Part shown: positions 1 through 4,856 of the stretch, in pieces | Layout: each line of letters opens with the position of its first letter | How positions within the stretch are numbered: the first letter of the stretch is position 1 | Assembly (NCBI GenBank): GCA_904420255.1 | Contig: CAJFUT010000131.1 | Location: 1-12,689 of the forward strand | From: an uncultured Angelakisella sp. | GTDB lineage: Bacteria; Bacillota; Clostridia; Oscillospirales; Ruminococcaceae | DNA: 12,689 bases | Direction: 5' to 3' | Notes under the pieces: generated by a model | Databases searched by the model: none | What the model was told of the DNA's origin: nothing | Seen by the model: the letters and a program-made list of their open reading frames with translations, nothing else | Position numbers and translations under genes: made by a program

Positions 1-1
1 G

Positions 2-79
2 CGCAGCGGTAACGGCAGGGACTGGAAAGAATTCCTCCAAGAACTTTGCATAGCATTGGAGGGTGCAAAGGGTTTATAA
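2..79 (+). CDS. Possible C-terminal tail of an upstream gene (partial)
   Basis: The frame starting at base 2 is open from the window edge to a TAA at 77-79 and encodes 25 residues, including WKEFLQELCIALEGAKGL, which reads like an amphipathic C-terminal helix. Its third codon positions are more G/C-rich at the left than those of the other open frame. The family cannot be identified from so little. A second frame (from base 3) stays open to a TAG at 51-53, so this assignment is weak. If real, it ends 52 bases before the next gene and overlaps that gene's -10 element. Confidence 0.25.
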   Translation, partial: RSGNGRDWKEFLQELCIALEGAKGL

Positions 80-80
80 T
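51..80 (+). promoter_or_regulatory. Possible promoter of the DUF6514-like gene
   Basis: A perfect TATAAT lies at 75-80. The hexamer at 18-bp spacing, TAGCAT (51-56), is a poor -35. GCATA at 48-52 vaguely recalls forespore sigma -35 boxes, but no matching -10 follows. Start of transcription would be near 87, about 45 bases before the start codon at 132. The -10 is convincing by itself; the rest is inference. Confidence 0.35.
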
Positions 81-131
81 TTGTTCATAGACCCCCCGCC
101 TGGGAGGATAAATCCAAAGAGAAATGGTGGT

Positions 132-404
132 ATGATTGCTATGGAACTCGCATCCCTGCACACCCTGGCCCGAACCGAAGACGGCTCTCCCCTGTGGCTT
201 ACATATAAGCTCCTCCGCTCCCGGCAGGACCGCTACGGCATCCTCTGCTATGTGGAGGGGGTGGACCATGAGAAGGCCCCCCACACCATCGCCGCGGTGG
301 AGGATATCTCCTCCAGCCGGGACCGCGCCGAGGCGCTGATGAGCCGCCTGGCCCAGCGCCAGGTGGCCCCGGCCCACCTCCAAGACCTGATCTGGGAGCT
401 GTGA
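132..404 (+). CDS. Small DUF6514-like protein
   Basis: This is a 90-residue soluble protein with no membrane segment or signal peptide. The core pattern is a leading strand (TYKLLRS), YGILCYVEG, a stretch of acidic residues, then ISSSRDRAEALMSRLAQRQVAPAHLQDLI. It resembles the small Clostridia family I know as DUF6514 (YGI followed by an acidic strand, then an S-x-x-R/K-x-x-x-x-L helix and a P-x-x-L-x-D motif near the end). The function of that family is unknown. Starts: ATG at 132, or ATG at 141, which has GGTGG at 126-130 at better spacing; an upstream in-frame ATG at 63 precedes the -10 and is unlikely. A strong terminator follows, so the gene is probably monocistronic. The family call is from memory of the pattern, not a search. 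Confidence 0.6.
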   Translation: MIAMELASLHTLARTEDGSPLWLTYKLLRSRQDRYGILCYVEGVDHEKAPHTIAAVEDISSSRDRAEALMSRLAQRQVAPAHLQDLIWEL

Positions 405-424
405 ACCCGCAAAAAACCAGGAGA

Positions 425-459
425 AAAAGGAGCGGCATTGTTGTATTGCCGCTCCTTTT
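425..459 (+). terminator. Rho-independent terminator after the DUF6514-like gene
   Basis: There is a perfect 13-bp stem, AAAAGGAGCGGCA (425-437) with TGCCGCTCCTTTT (447-459), around a 9-base loop. The T-run lies in the descending arm. It starts 20 bases after the stop codon. Because the A-rich and T-rich ends are symmetrical, it could act in both directions. Confidence 0.85.
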
Positions 460-487
460 GTGGTATCATAGCCGTTGCGGCTATAAT
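458..487 (+). promoter_or_regulatory. Promoter of the ABC-F gene
   Basis: TTGTGG (458-463), an 18-bp spacer and a perfect TATAAT (482-487). Transcription would start near 494, giving a leader of about 27 bases with the ribosome-binding site GGAGGT at 510-515. The -35 matches consensus at only three of six bases. The promoter coincides almost exactly with the palindrome at 460-492, which suggests regulation at the promoter. Confidence 0.5.
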
Positions 488-492
488 ACCAC
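460..492 (+). repeat. Near-perfect 15-bp inverted repeat over the ABC-F promoter
   Basis: GTGGTAT (460-466) pairs with ATACCAC (486-492) and ATAGCCG (468-474) with CGGCTAT (478-484). There is one mismatch (C467/A485) and a 3-base centre at 475-477. The centre falls between the predicted -35 and -10. It may be a repressor operator, or a terminator-like or attenuator hairpin if read from further upstream. It directly abuts the preceding terminator. Confidence 0.7.
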
Positions 493-520
493 GTTCCATT
501 ACAGCTTTTGGAGGTAGTCC

Positions 521-2116
521 ATGATCACAGTTTCCAATCTCAGCCTGACCTTCGGGGGTCAGAAGCTTTTCGCCGGGGCCAATCTCAAGTTCACCCCCGG
601 CAACTGCTACGGCGTCATCGGGGCCAACGGGGCGGGCAAGTCCACCTTCCTGCGGATTCTTTCCGGGGAGCTGGAGCCCACCACCGGCCAGGTGGACGTG
701 CCGAAGGACCTGCGGATGTCGGTCCTCAAGCAGAACCAGTTCCAGTACGACGACAAGCAGGTGCTGGAAACGGTGATCCTGGGCAACCCCCGCCTCCATG
801 AGATTTCGGTGGAGAAGGAGGCCCTCTATTCCAAGGCGGATTTCTCCGACGAGGACGGCATCCGGGCCAGCGAGCTGGAGGCGGAATTCGCCGAGCTGGG
901 GGGCTGGGACGCCGAAAGCGACGCCGCCAAGCTCCTCCAGGGCCTCGGCCTGGGGGAGGAGTACCACAATATGCTCATGGCCGACCTGAAGGGCGGCGAG
1001 AAGGTGAAGGTGCTGCTGGCCCAGGCCCTTTTTGGGAACCCGGACATCGTCCTCCTGGACGAGCCCACCAATAACCTGGACATCCCCTCCATCAACTGGC
1101 TGGAGGATTTCCTTCTGGAGTTCCCCGGCACCCTCATTGTGGTGTCCCACGACCGCCATTTCCTCAATACCATCTGCACCCATATTGTGGACATCGACTT
1201 TGGCCAGGTGCGGATGTATGTGGGCAACTATGATTTCTGGTACGAGTCCAGCAAGCTGATGCAGCGGGTCCTCAAGGACCAGACCAAAAAGCGGGACGAG
1301 AAGATCAAGGAGCTCCAGAGCTTCATCCAGCGGTTCTCCGCCAACAAGTCCAAGTCCAAGCAGGCCACCAGCCGCAGGAAGCTCCTGGAAAAGCTCTCGG
1401 TGGAGGAGATGCCCGCCTCCTCCCGGCGCTACCCCTGGGTCAGCTTCAAGCCGGACCGGGAGGTGGGCAAGGACATCCTGGGGGTGGAGGGCCTCACCAA
1501 GACCATCGACGGGGTGCGGGTGCTGAATAACGTCACCTTCCGGGTGAACCGGGGGGACAAGATCGCCTTCGTGGGGGAGAACGAGGCCGCAGCCACCGCC
1601 CTGTTCCGCATCCTCATGGAGGAGCTGGAGCCGGACGCCGGCTCCTTCCGCTGGGGCACCACCGCCAGCCGCAGCTATTTCCCCAAGGACAATTCCTCCT
1701 TCTTCGAAGGCTGCGACCTCACCATGATCCAGTGGTTCGCCCAGTATTCCGACGACGAATCGGAAACCTATATGCGGGGCTTCCTGGGGCGGATGCTCTT
1801 TTCCGGGGAGGACGTCTACAAGCCGGTGAAGGTCCTCTCCGGCGGGGAAAAGGTCCGGTGTATGCTCTCCCGGATGATGCTCTCCGGGGCCAACGTGCTG
1901 CTGCTGGACCAGCCCACCAACCACCTGGACCTGGAATCCATCACCGCCGTCAACAACGGCCTCTGCGATTTCCCGGGGAATGTGCTGTTTACCAGCCAGG
2001 ACCACCAGTTCATCCAGACCGTCGCCAACCGCATCATCGAGCTGACCCCCGAGGGCTGCATCGACCGGATGTGCACCTTCGACGAATACCTGGAGTGGAA
2101 GCTCCAGCGGGGCTGA
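521..2116 (+). CDS. ABC-F family ATP-binding protein (YkpA/YbiT-like)
   Basis: This 531-residue cytosolic protein has two ABC domains joined by a charged linker (about 241-300) and no membrane segments, the ABC-F plan of ribosome-associated translation factors. Domain 1 is intact: Walker A GANGAGKS (34-41), signature LKGGE (156-160), Walker B LLDEPTNNLD with E181, and switch H210 (VSHD). Domain 2 is degenerate: the Walker A position reads GENEAAAT (352-359), lacking the lysine; the catalytic glutamate is Q464 (LLDQPTNHLD); and the switch histidine is Q493 (TSQD). Its signature LSGGE (439-443) is intact. The overall pattern (SYFPKDNS, FLGRMLFSGE, ANRIIELTP) fits the YkpA/YbiT branch. GGAGGT at 510-515 supports the ATG at 521. 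Whether it protects ribosomes from antibiotics cannot be told. It appears monocistronic, with a promoter and terminator of its own. Confidence 0.93.
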   Translation: MITVSNLSLTFGGQKLFAGANLKFTPGNCYGVIGANGAGKSTFLRILSGELEPTTGQVDVPKDLRMSVLKQNQFQYDDKQVLETVILGNPRLHEISVEKEALYSKADFSDEDGIRASELEAEFAELGGWDAESDAAKLLQGLGLGEEYHNMLMADLKGGEKVKVLLAQALFGNPDIVLLDEPTNNLDIPSINWLEDFLLEFPGTLIVVSHDRHFLNTICTHIVDIDFGQVRMYVGNYDFWYESSKLMQRVLKDQTKKRDEKIKELQSFIQRFSANKSKSKQATSRRKLLEKLSVEEMPASSRRYPWVSFKPDREVGKDILGVEGLTKTIDGVRVLNNVTFRVNRGDKIAFVGENEAAATALFRILMEELEPDAGSFRWGTTASRSYFPKDNSSFFEGCDLTMIQWFAQYSDDESETYMRGFLGRMLFSGEDVYKPVKVLSGGEKVRCMLSRMMLSGANVLLLDQPTNHLDLESITAVNNGLCDFPGNVLFTSQDHQFIQTVANRIIELTPEGCIDRMCTFDEYLEWKLQRG

Positions 2117-2132
2117 CCGGGACAACAGAACG

Positions 2133-2171
2133 AAAAGCGGACGCCTTCCGCCTGGGAGGCGCCCGTTTTTT
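2133..2171 (+). terminator. Terminator of the ABC-F gene
   Basis: The stem is CGGACGCCT (2138-2146) with AGGCGCCCG (2157-2165), one mismatch, followed by six T (2166-2171). An A-run (2133-2136) sits on the 5' side. It begins 17 bases after the ABC-F stop codon. Confidence 0.85.
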
Positions 2172-2185
2172 GCTGTGGGAATTTT

Positions 2186-2213
2186 TGTAACGTTTTGCCG
2201 GTTTTGGGGTATT
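2186..2213 (+). promoter_or_regulatory. Possible ECF-type autoregulated promoter
   Basis: TGTAAC (2186-2191), 16 bases, then GGTATT (2208-2213), located 48 bases before a sigma-factor-like ORF. An AAC-containing -35 is the usual hallmark of promoters read by ECF sigma factors, which often transcribe their own gene. The alternative reading TTGTAA-17-GGTATT is a poor SigA promoter. A short hairpin (GGGCC 2224-2228 / GGCCC 2234-2238) lies just upstream of the ribosome-binding site. The identification is by motif only. Confidence 0.35.
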
Positions 2214-2260
2214 GGCAGATGAAGGGCCGGAGAGGCCCCAAAACGAGAGGAGGGAATGCC

Positions 2261-2695
2261 GTGACCAGGGAGGAGCAAGACCTCTGCCGGGGGCTCCGGG
2301 CCGGGAGCCCGAAAGCTTACCGGCAGCTTCTGGACCGCTACACCCCCTATGTCTGGGCGGTGGTCCGGAACATCGCCGGGGAGAAGCTGTCCCGGGCCGA
2401 GCTGGAGGACCTGGCGGCGGAGGTGTTCGCCGGAATCTGGCGGGGGCGGGAAGGGCTCCGGGAGGAGGGGAGCCTCCGGGGGTATCTGGCCGCCTCTGCC
2501 CGGAACGCCGCCTGGGACGCCTGGAACATGGAGCTGGGATATATCCGGGACCGGGCGGCTGTCATGATTTTCCGGGAAGCATTGAACCGGATCAGCTATA
2601 CTTTTTCCGCCCCGGAGGATGGGGAGTATTATTTCTACCTCTATCACTGGAGCTCCGACCCGGTGCTGCTGGCCCAGGGGAGCATCGCGCCTTAA
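2261..2695 (+). CDS. ECF-type sigma factor region 2 fused to an unrelated tail; region 4 missing
   Basis: GTG start at 2261 is chosen because GAGAGGAGGG lies at 2245-2253; the open frame extends 66 bases upstream without another good site. Residues 1-89 match sigma-70 region 2: an acidic/basic first helix, YVWAVVRNIAG, LEDLAAEVFAGIWR and LRGYLAASARNAAWDAW (core binding and -10 recognition helices). An ECF factor should continue with a linker and a helix-turn-helix region 4 (total about 160-190 residues). Instead residues 90-144 include ISYTFSAPEDGEYYFYLYHW and SSDPVLLAQGSIAP, a beta-rich pattern typical of the end of a secreted or surface protein. I infer an in-frame deletion joining the 5' part of a sigma gene to the 3' end of a neighbour. 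Without region 4 it is unlikely to work as a normal sigma factor, so it may be a pseudogene. The region 2 assignment is good; the tail's origin is a guess. Confidence 0.7.
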   Translation: MTREEQDLCRGLRAGSPKAYRQLLDRYTPYVWAVVRNIAGEKLSRAELEDLAAEVFAGIWRGREGLREEGSLRGYLAASARNAAWDAWNMELGYIRDRAAVMIFREALNRISYTFSAPEDGEYYFYLYHWSSDPVLLAQGSIAP

Positions 2696-2698
2696 AGG

Positions 2699-2746
2699 AA
2701 CAGGACGGGGGATTTCTCATTACGGAAATCCCCCGCCCTGTTTTTT
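2699..2746. terminator. Terminator between sigma-like ORF and rrf2 (probably bidirectional)
   Basis: A long stem pairs 2699-2716 with 2725-2742 (core CGGGGGATTTC / GAAATCCCCCG), with one A-C mismatch at 2705/2736. It ends in a T-run at 2741-2746. It starts four bases after the plus-strand stop codon. The minus-strand exit is only moderately T-rich, so termination of the convergent rrf2 transcript here is likely but weaker. Confidence 0.85.
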
Positions 2747-2779
2747 GCTGCTTTCCATTCCGGAGCAGGCCGGTCCCCT

Positions 2780-3220
2780 TTACGGCTGCCCCGGCCCGTC
2801 CGACCCGCCCTCCTTTTGCAGAAGGTCGGAGAATTTCACCTGGCCCAGGCGCTGGCGCACCAGCTCCGACACCTCCGAAAACACCTCCCGGAATTTGCAG
2901 GCGCCGCAGGAGGCGTTGTTGCGGCTGCAGGGATAGTCCTCCGCCCCCACGCACCGGGAAAGGGCATAGGGCCCTTCCACCGTTTCGATGACGTCGCAGA
3001 GGGAGATCTCCGAGGCGGGCCGCCCCAGCTCATAGCCCCCCTTGGTGCCCTTGTAGGAGCTGACCAGGCCGCCGGTCACCAGCTTCCGGAGGATTTTCAG
3101 GGAAAAGCGGAGGGTGACGCCGGTTTCCTCAGCGATCCGCTTGGCGTCCATGCGGCGCTGGTTCTGGGCAAGGCAATATACAATACGGACGGCGTAATCC
3201 GATTCCAGGGTGATGTGCAT
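2780..3220 (-). CDS. Rrf2-family transcriptional regulator with Fe-S-type cysteines
   Basis: This 146-residue protein opens with MHITLESDYAVRIVYCLAQN, the standard Rrf2 N-terminus. A winged helix follows (RIAEETGVTLRFSLKILRKL, then GLVSSYKGTKGGYELGRPA, where KGGYxLxRPA is the family wing). A cysteine cluster comes next: C90, C98, C105 and C108. In IscR, three cysteines and a histidine two residues after the last cysteine hold a [2Fe-2S] cluster; here the spacing is C-x7-C-x6-C-x2-C with a fourth cysteine in the histidine position. I infer a redox-, iron- or NO-responsive repressor. The IscR/NsrR/CymR subtype is not decidable, and there is no iscS or sulfur gene beside it. The ribosome-binding site is AGGAGTGGGA (3223-3232). 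It is transcribed alone. Confidence 0.9.
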   Translation of the reverse strand: MHITLESDYAVRIVYCLAQNQRRMDAKRIAEETGVTLRFSLKILRKLVTGGLVSSYKGTKGGYELGRPASEISLCDVIETVEGPYALSRCVGAEDYPCSRNNASCGACKFREVFSEVSELVRQRLGQVKFSDLLQKEGGSDGPGQP

Positions 3221-3236
3221 AGTCCCACTCCTAAAA

Positions 3237-3271
3237 TATACCGAAAAAGTATTGATTATAATTTTAGTATA
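3237..3271 (-). promoter_or_regulatory. Candidate Rrf2 operator
   Basis: An A/T-rich stretch carries TATAC (3237-3241) and its inverted copy GTATA (3267-3271), centred on 3254 and overlapping the -10 and the transcription start. Rrf2 regulators commonly autoregulate through A/T-rich imperfect dyads in this position. The arms are short, so this is a weak call. Confidence 0.35.
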
Positions 3272-3294
3272 GGACTTTTTCCCCGAAAAGTCAA
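3266..3294 (-). promoter_or_regulatory. Promoter of the rrf2 gene
   Basis: On the minus strand, TTGACT (3289-3294), a 17-bp spacer and TATACT (3266-3271) form a near-consensus SigA promoter. Transcription would start near 3259 and give a leader of about 38 bases. Confidence 0.85.
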
Positions 3295-3300
3295 CCGGGC

Positions 3301-3434
3301 GGGCGGGAGCCCGCTGTCAAGTCCGTGAGAAAAGGCTCTGCAAATCGCGGCACTGTGCGCCGCTCTCAAGTCCGTAAGAGAAGATTCTGCACATCGCAGC
3401 ATTGTGCGCCGCTCTTTGGTGGGCAGGAGCCCGC
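3301..3434. repeat. Tandem 49-bp duplication bracketed by 14-bp direct repeats
   Basis: Unit 1 (3312-3360) and unit 2 (3361-3409) match at 41 of 49 positions, both beginning CGCT and containing TCAAGTCCGT and TGTGCGC. Outside them, GGGCGGGAGCCCGC (3301-3314) recurs as GGGCAGGAGCCCGC (3421-3434), 13 of 14 identical. The 49-bp period shifts reading frame between copies, so it is not a coding repeat. Unit 1 can form a small hairpin (GCGGC 3348-3352 / GCCGC 3360-3364). It fills the gap between the divergent-facing rrf2 promoter and the rubrerythrin terminator. It may belong to a dispersed intergenic repeat family. Confidence 0.75.
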
Positions 3435-3466
3435 CGCCGGGCCGGGGGAGAAAAAACGGGGGATAG

Positions 3467-3494
3467 AAAAAAGGGACAGGCAAACGCCTGTCCC
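3467..3494 (-). terminator. Terminator of the rubrerythrin gene
   Basis: Read on the minus strand, a perfect 9-bp stem GGGACAGGC / GCCTGTCCC with a 4-base loop is followed by six T (plus-strand A-run 3467-3472). It lies 19 bases beyond the rubrerythrin stop codon. Confidence 0.92.
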
Positions 3495-3512
3495 CTGGAT
3501 GCTCCGGGGAAA

Positions 3513-4052
3513 TCAATAATTCTTGGCCTGGATGCGGAAGTAGGACTGGGGATGGTCGCAGACGGGGCACTTCTCAGGGGCCTTTTCGCCCTCATAGAGG
3601 AAGCCGCAGTTGCCGCACTGCCAAACCACGGTGCTGCCCTTGGCGAAGACAGTCTTGTCCTCCACGTTCTTCAGCAGGGCGTTGTAGCGGGCCTCGTGCT
3701 CCTTCTCGATGGCGCCCACCTGCTCAAAGAGGTAAGCGATGCGGTCGAAGCCCTCTTCCTTGGCCACCTTGGCGAACTCGGCATACATCTCGGTCCACTC
3801 GTAGTTCTCGCCGGCGGCGGCGTCCTTCAGGTTGGTGGCGGTGTCGGGGACCTCGCCGTCATGGAGGAGCTTGAACCAGATTTTGGCGTGCTCCTTCTCG
3901 TTGTTGGCGGTTTCGGTGAAAAGCTCAGCGATCTGCTCGTAGCCTTCCTTCTTGGCCTTGGAGGCGTAGTAGGTGTACTTGTTGCGGGCCTGGGACTCCC
4001 CGGCAAACGCGGTGGCGAGATTGGCTTCGGTTCTGGAACCTTTGAATTCCAT
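3513..4052 (-). CDS. rbr: Rubrerythrin
   Basis: This 179-residue cytosolic di-iron protein reduces hydrogen peroxide in anaerobes, taking electrons through its own rubredoxin-like domain. The N-terminal ferritin-like four-helix bundle carries the expected ligands: E19 (AFAGES), E52-x-x-H55 (EKEH), E88 and E92 (TEMYAEF) and E116-x-x-H119 (EKEH). The C-terminal domain (about 142-179) has C146-x-x-C149 and C162-x-x-C165 for the single iron. Length is normal for classical rubrerythrin. The ribosome-binding site AAGGAGA fits the ATG at 4052. It lies 87 bases downstream of perR in the same direction with no clear promoter between, so co-transcription and PerR control are likely. Confidence 0.97.
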   Translation of the reverse strand: MEFKGSRTEANLATAFAGESQARNKYTYYASKAKKEGYEQIAELFTETANNEKEHAKIWFKLLHDGEVPDTATNLKDAAAGENYEWTEMYAEFAKVAKEEGFDRIAYLFEQVGAIEKEHEARYNALLKNVEDKTVFAKGSTVVWQCGNCGFLYEGEKAPEKCPVCDHPQSYFRIQAKNY

Positions 4053-4070
4053 AGTTTTCTCCTTCTTTCT

Positions 4071-4116
4071 CCGCCCTGGGCGGCAGTCTATAGATATTTG
4101 GGACGCTCCCCGTCCC
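4071..4116 (-). other. Two hairpins in the perR-rbr intergenic leader
   Basis: GGGACG/CGTCCC (arms 4100-4105 and 4111-4116, 5-base loop) and CCGCC/GGCGG (4071-4083) lie between perR and the rubrerythrin ribosome-binding site. Neither is followed by a T-run on the minus strand, so they look like RNA-processing, stability or attenuation elements, not terminators. Both stems are perfect in the sequence; the function is inferred. Confidence 0.45.
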
Positions 4117-4139
4117 GGAAAGACAGATGTAACGCCCTC

Positions 4140-4538
4140 TCAGCCCGCCGCCTTGTCCCGCTGCTTTTCCTGGCACTCCCGGCAGACGCCGGTGAGGAGG
4201 AGGTGGCGCCCCAGGACCCGGAAGCCCTGGCGCAGCATGATCTGGCGGTCCATTTCCTGAAGGGAATCGCACTCCACGTCAAAAACCCGTCCGCAGCAGT
4301 CGCAGATCATGTGGTAGTGCTCATCCAGGCGCCCGTCAAAGCGGTCGCTCCCCACGGGCATGGGAATCTTCCTTAGTATGCCCAGCTCCGAGAGGAAATT
4401 CAGGTTCCGGTAAACGGTGCCGAGGCTGATTTTGGGGTTTTCCCGCCGCACCTGCTCGTAAACGGCGTCGGCGGTGGGGTGTATGGGGTTTTGAGTCACG
4501 GTTTGCAGGATCAGCTCCCGCTGTTTGGAATATTTCAT
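4140..4538 (-). CDS. perR: Peroxide-responsive Fur-family repressor PerR
   Basis: This 132-residue DNA-binding metalloprotein has a winged helix (about 1-65, including ISLGTVYRNLNFLSELGIL) and a C-terminal dimerisation domain. All five regulatory-metal ligands of Bacillus subtilis PerR are present at a constant offset of 17: H20, D68, H74, H76 and D87. Asp at position 87 is the classical PerR marker. The structural zinc site is C79-x-x-C82 and C119-x-x-C122. With Fe(II), PerR is inactivated by peroxide through histidine oxidation. Start: ATG 4538 has AGGAG close upstream; an in-frame ATG at 4574 would add 12 residues but lacks a ribosome-binding site. Downstream lies rubrerythrin, a usual PerR target. 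Confidence 0.93.
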   Translation of the reverse strand: MKYSKQRELILQTVTQNPIHPTADAVYEQVRRENPKISLGTVYRNLNFLSELGILRKIPMPVGSDRFDGRLDEHYHMICDCCGRVFDVECDSLQEMDRQIMLRQGFRVLGRHLLLTGVCRECQEKQRDKAAG

Positions 4539-4590
4539 GGCGGCTCCTGGCGCGGCGTCCTGGGGCCGCCGCATGGGTGAAAATAAATAT

Positions 4591-4605
4591 AGGATTAGGA
4601 ATCCT
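4591..4605 (-). promoter_or_regulatory. Inverted repeat in the perR leader (candidate operator)
   Basis: AGGATT (4591-4596), 3 bases, AATCCT (4600-4605), about 10-24 bases downstream of the predicted transcription start. It can also be read as 7-1-7 with one mismatch, the Fur-family geometry. The bases do not match the usual PerR box (TTATAATnATTATAA), so binding by PerR is only a possibility. Confidence 0.4.
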
Positions 4606-4621
4606 TACTGATTTTGCTTTT

Positions 4622-4650
4622 ATCATATCATTTTTTCCCTTGTTTGTCAA
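4622..4650 (-). promoter_or_regulatory. Promoter of perR-rbr
   Basis: On the minus strand, TTGACA (4645-4650), a 17-bp spacer and TATGAT (4622-4627): consensus -35 and five of six at -10. The start would be near 4615, leaving a 77-base leader before perR. Confidence 0.88.
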
Positions 4651-4763
4651 GGCTGGGGTTGCGGCGGGGGAGAGGGCGCCCCTTTTCCGGGACGGAATCC
4701 GGGGCGTCATTTCCTTCAGCGCGCGGCCCGCACGGCCCTGGTTTGGAGAGATACCGGCCCGTA

Positions 4764-4793
4764 TTGCAGTTGGTATTCTCCATATGATATAAT
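4764..4793 (+). promoter_or_regulatory. Promoter of the low-G+C islet
   Basis: TTGCAG (4764-4769), an 18-bp spacer and a perfect TATAAT (4788-4793), starting transcription near 4800. The stretch 4651-4763 upstream holds nothing I can recognise. Confidence 0.65.
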
Positions 4794-4804
4794 CGCTTAT
4801 ATCA
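4785..4804 (+). promoter_or_regulatory. Operator-like 20-bp palindrome over the islet -10
   Basis: Perfect 8-bp arms TGATATAA (4785-4792) and TTATATCA (4797-4804) flank TCGC. The dyad covers the -10 and the transcription start, the classic place for a repressor site. No regulator is encoded inside the islet, so the binding protein would act from elsewhere. Confidence 0.6.
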
Positions 4805-4856
4805 GAGAACACCCGCTGTTTGGATGCTTTGAGCAAATTGGATGGGGGCCGGACCA

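Noticed and set aside
248..2647. A 799-codon open frame on the minus strand
   Set aside because: It lies antisense to the ABC-F and sigma-like genes, is Pro/Gly/His-rich with low complexity, and arises from G/C-ending codons on the opposite strand.
3301..3434. CRISPR array
   Set aside because: Only two adjacent diverged copies with no spacers and no cas genes nearby.
3256..3595. Minus-strand frames reading similar peptides (CRAFSHGLDSG, CRIFSYGLESG)
   Set aside because: They come from the 49-bp tandem repeat, whose period shifts the frame, so the copies are not read in one protein.
3402..4376. A 324-codon plus-strand frame opposite rubrerythrin and perR
   Set aside because: Both minus-strand genes are certain by ligand residues; this frame is repetitive Gly/Leu/Val-rich shadow coding.
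4542..4574. Longer perR N-terminus from ATG 4574
   Set aside because: No ribosome-binding site upstream, and the extra 12 residues do not match the PerR family start.
4577..4792. A 71-codon plus-strand ORF with a hydrophobic start
   Set aside because: It has no ribosome-binding site and runs across the perR promoter and the islet promoter, ending at the islet -10.
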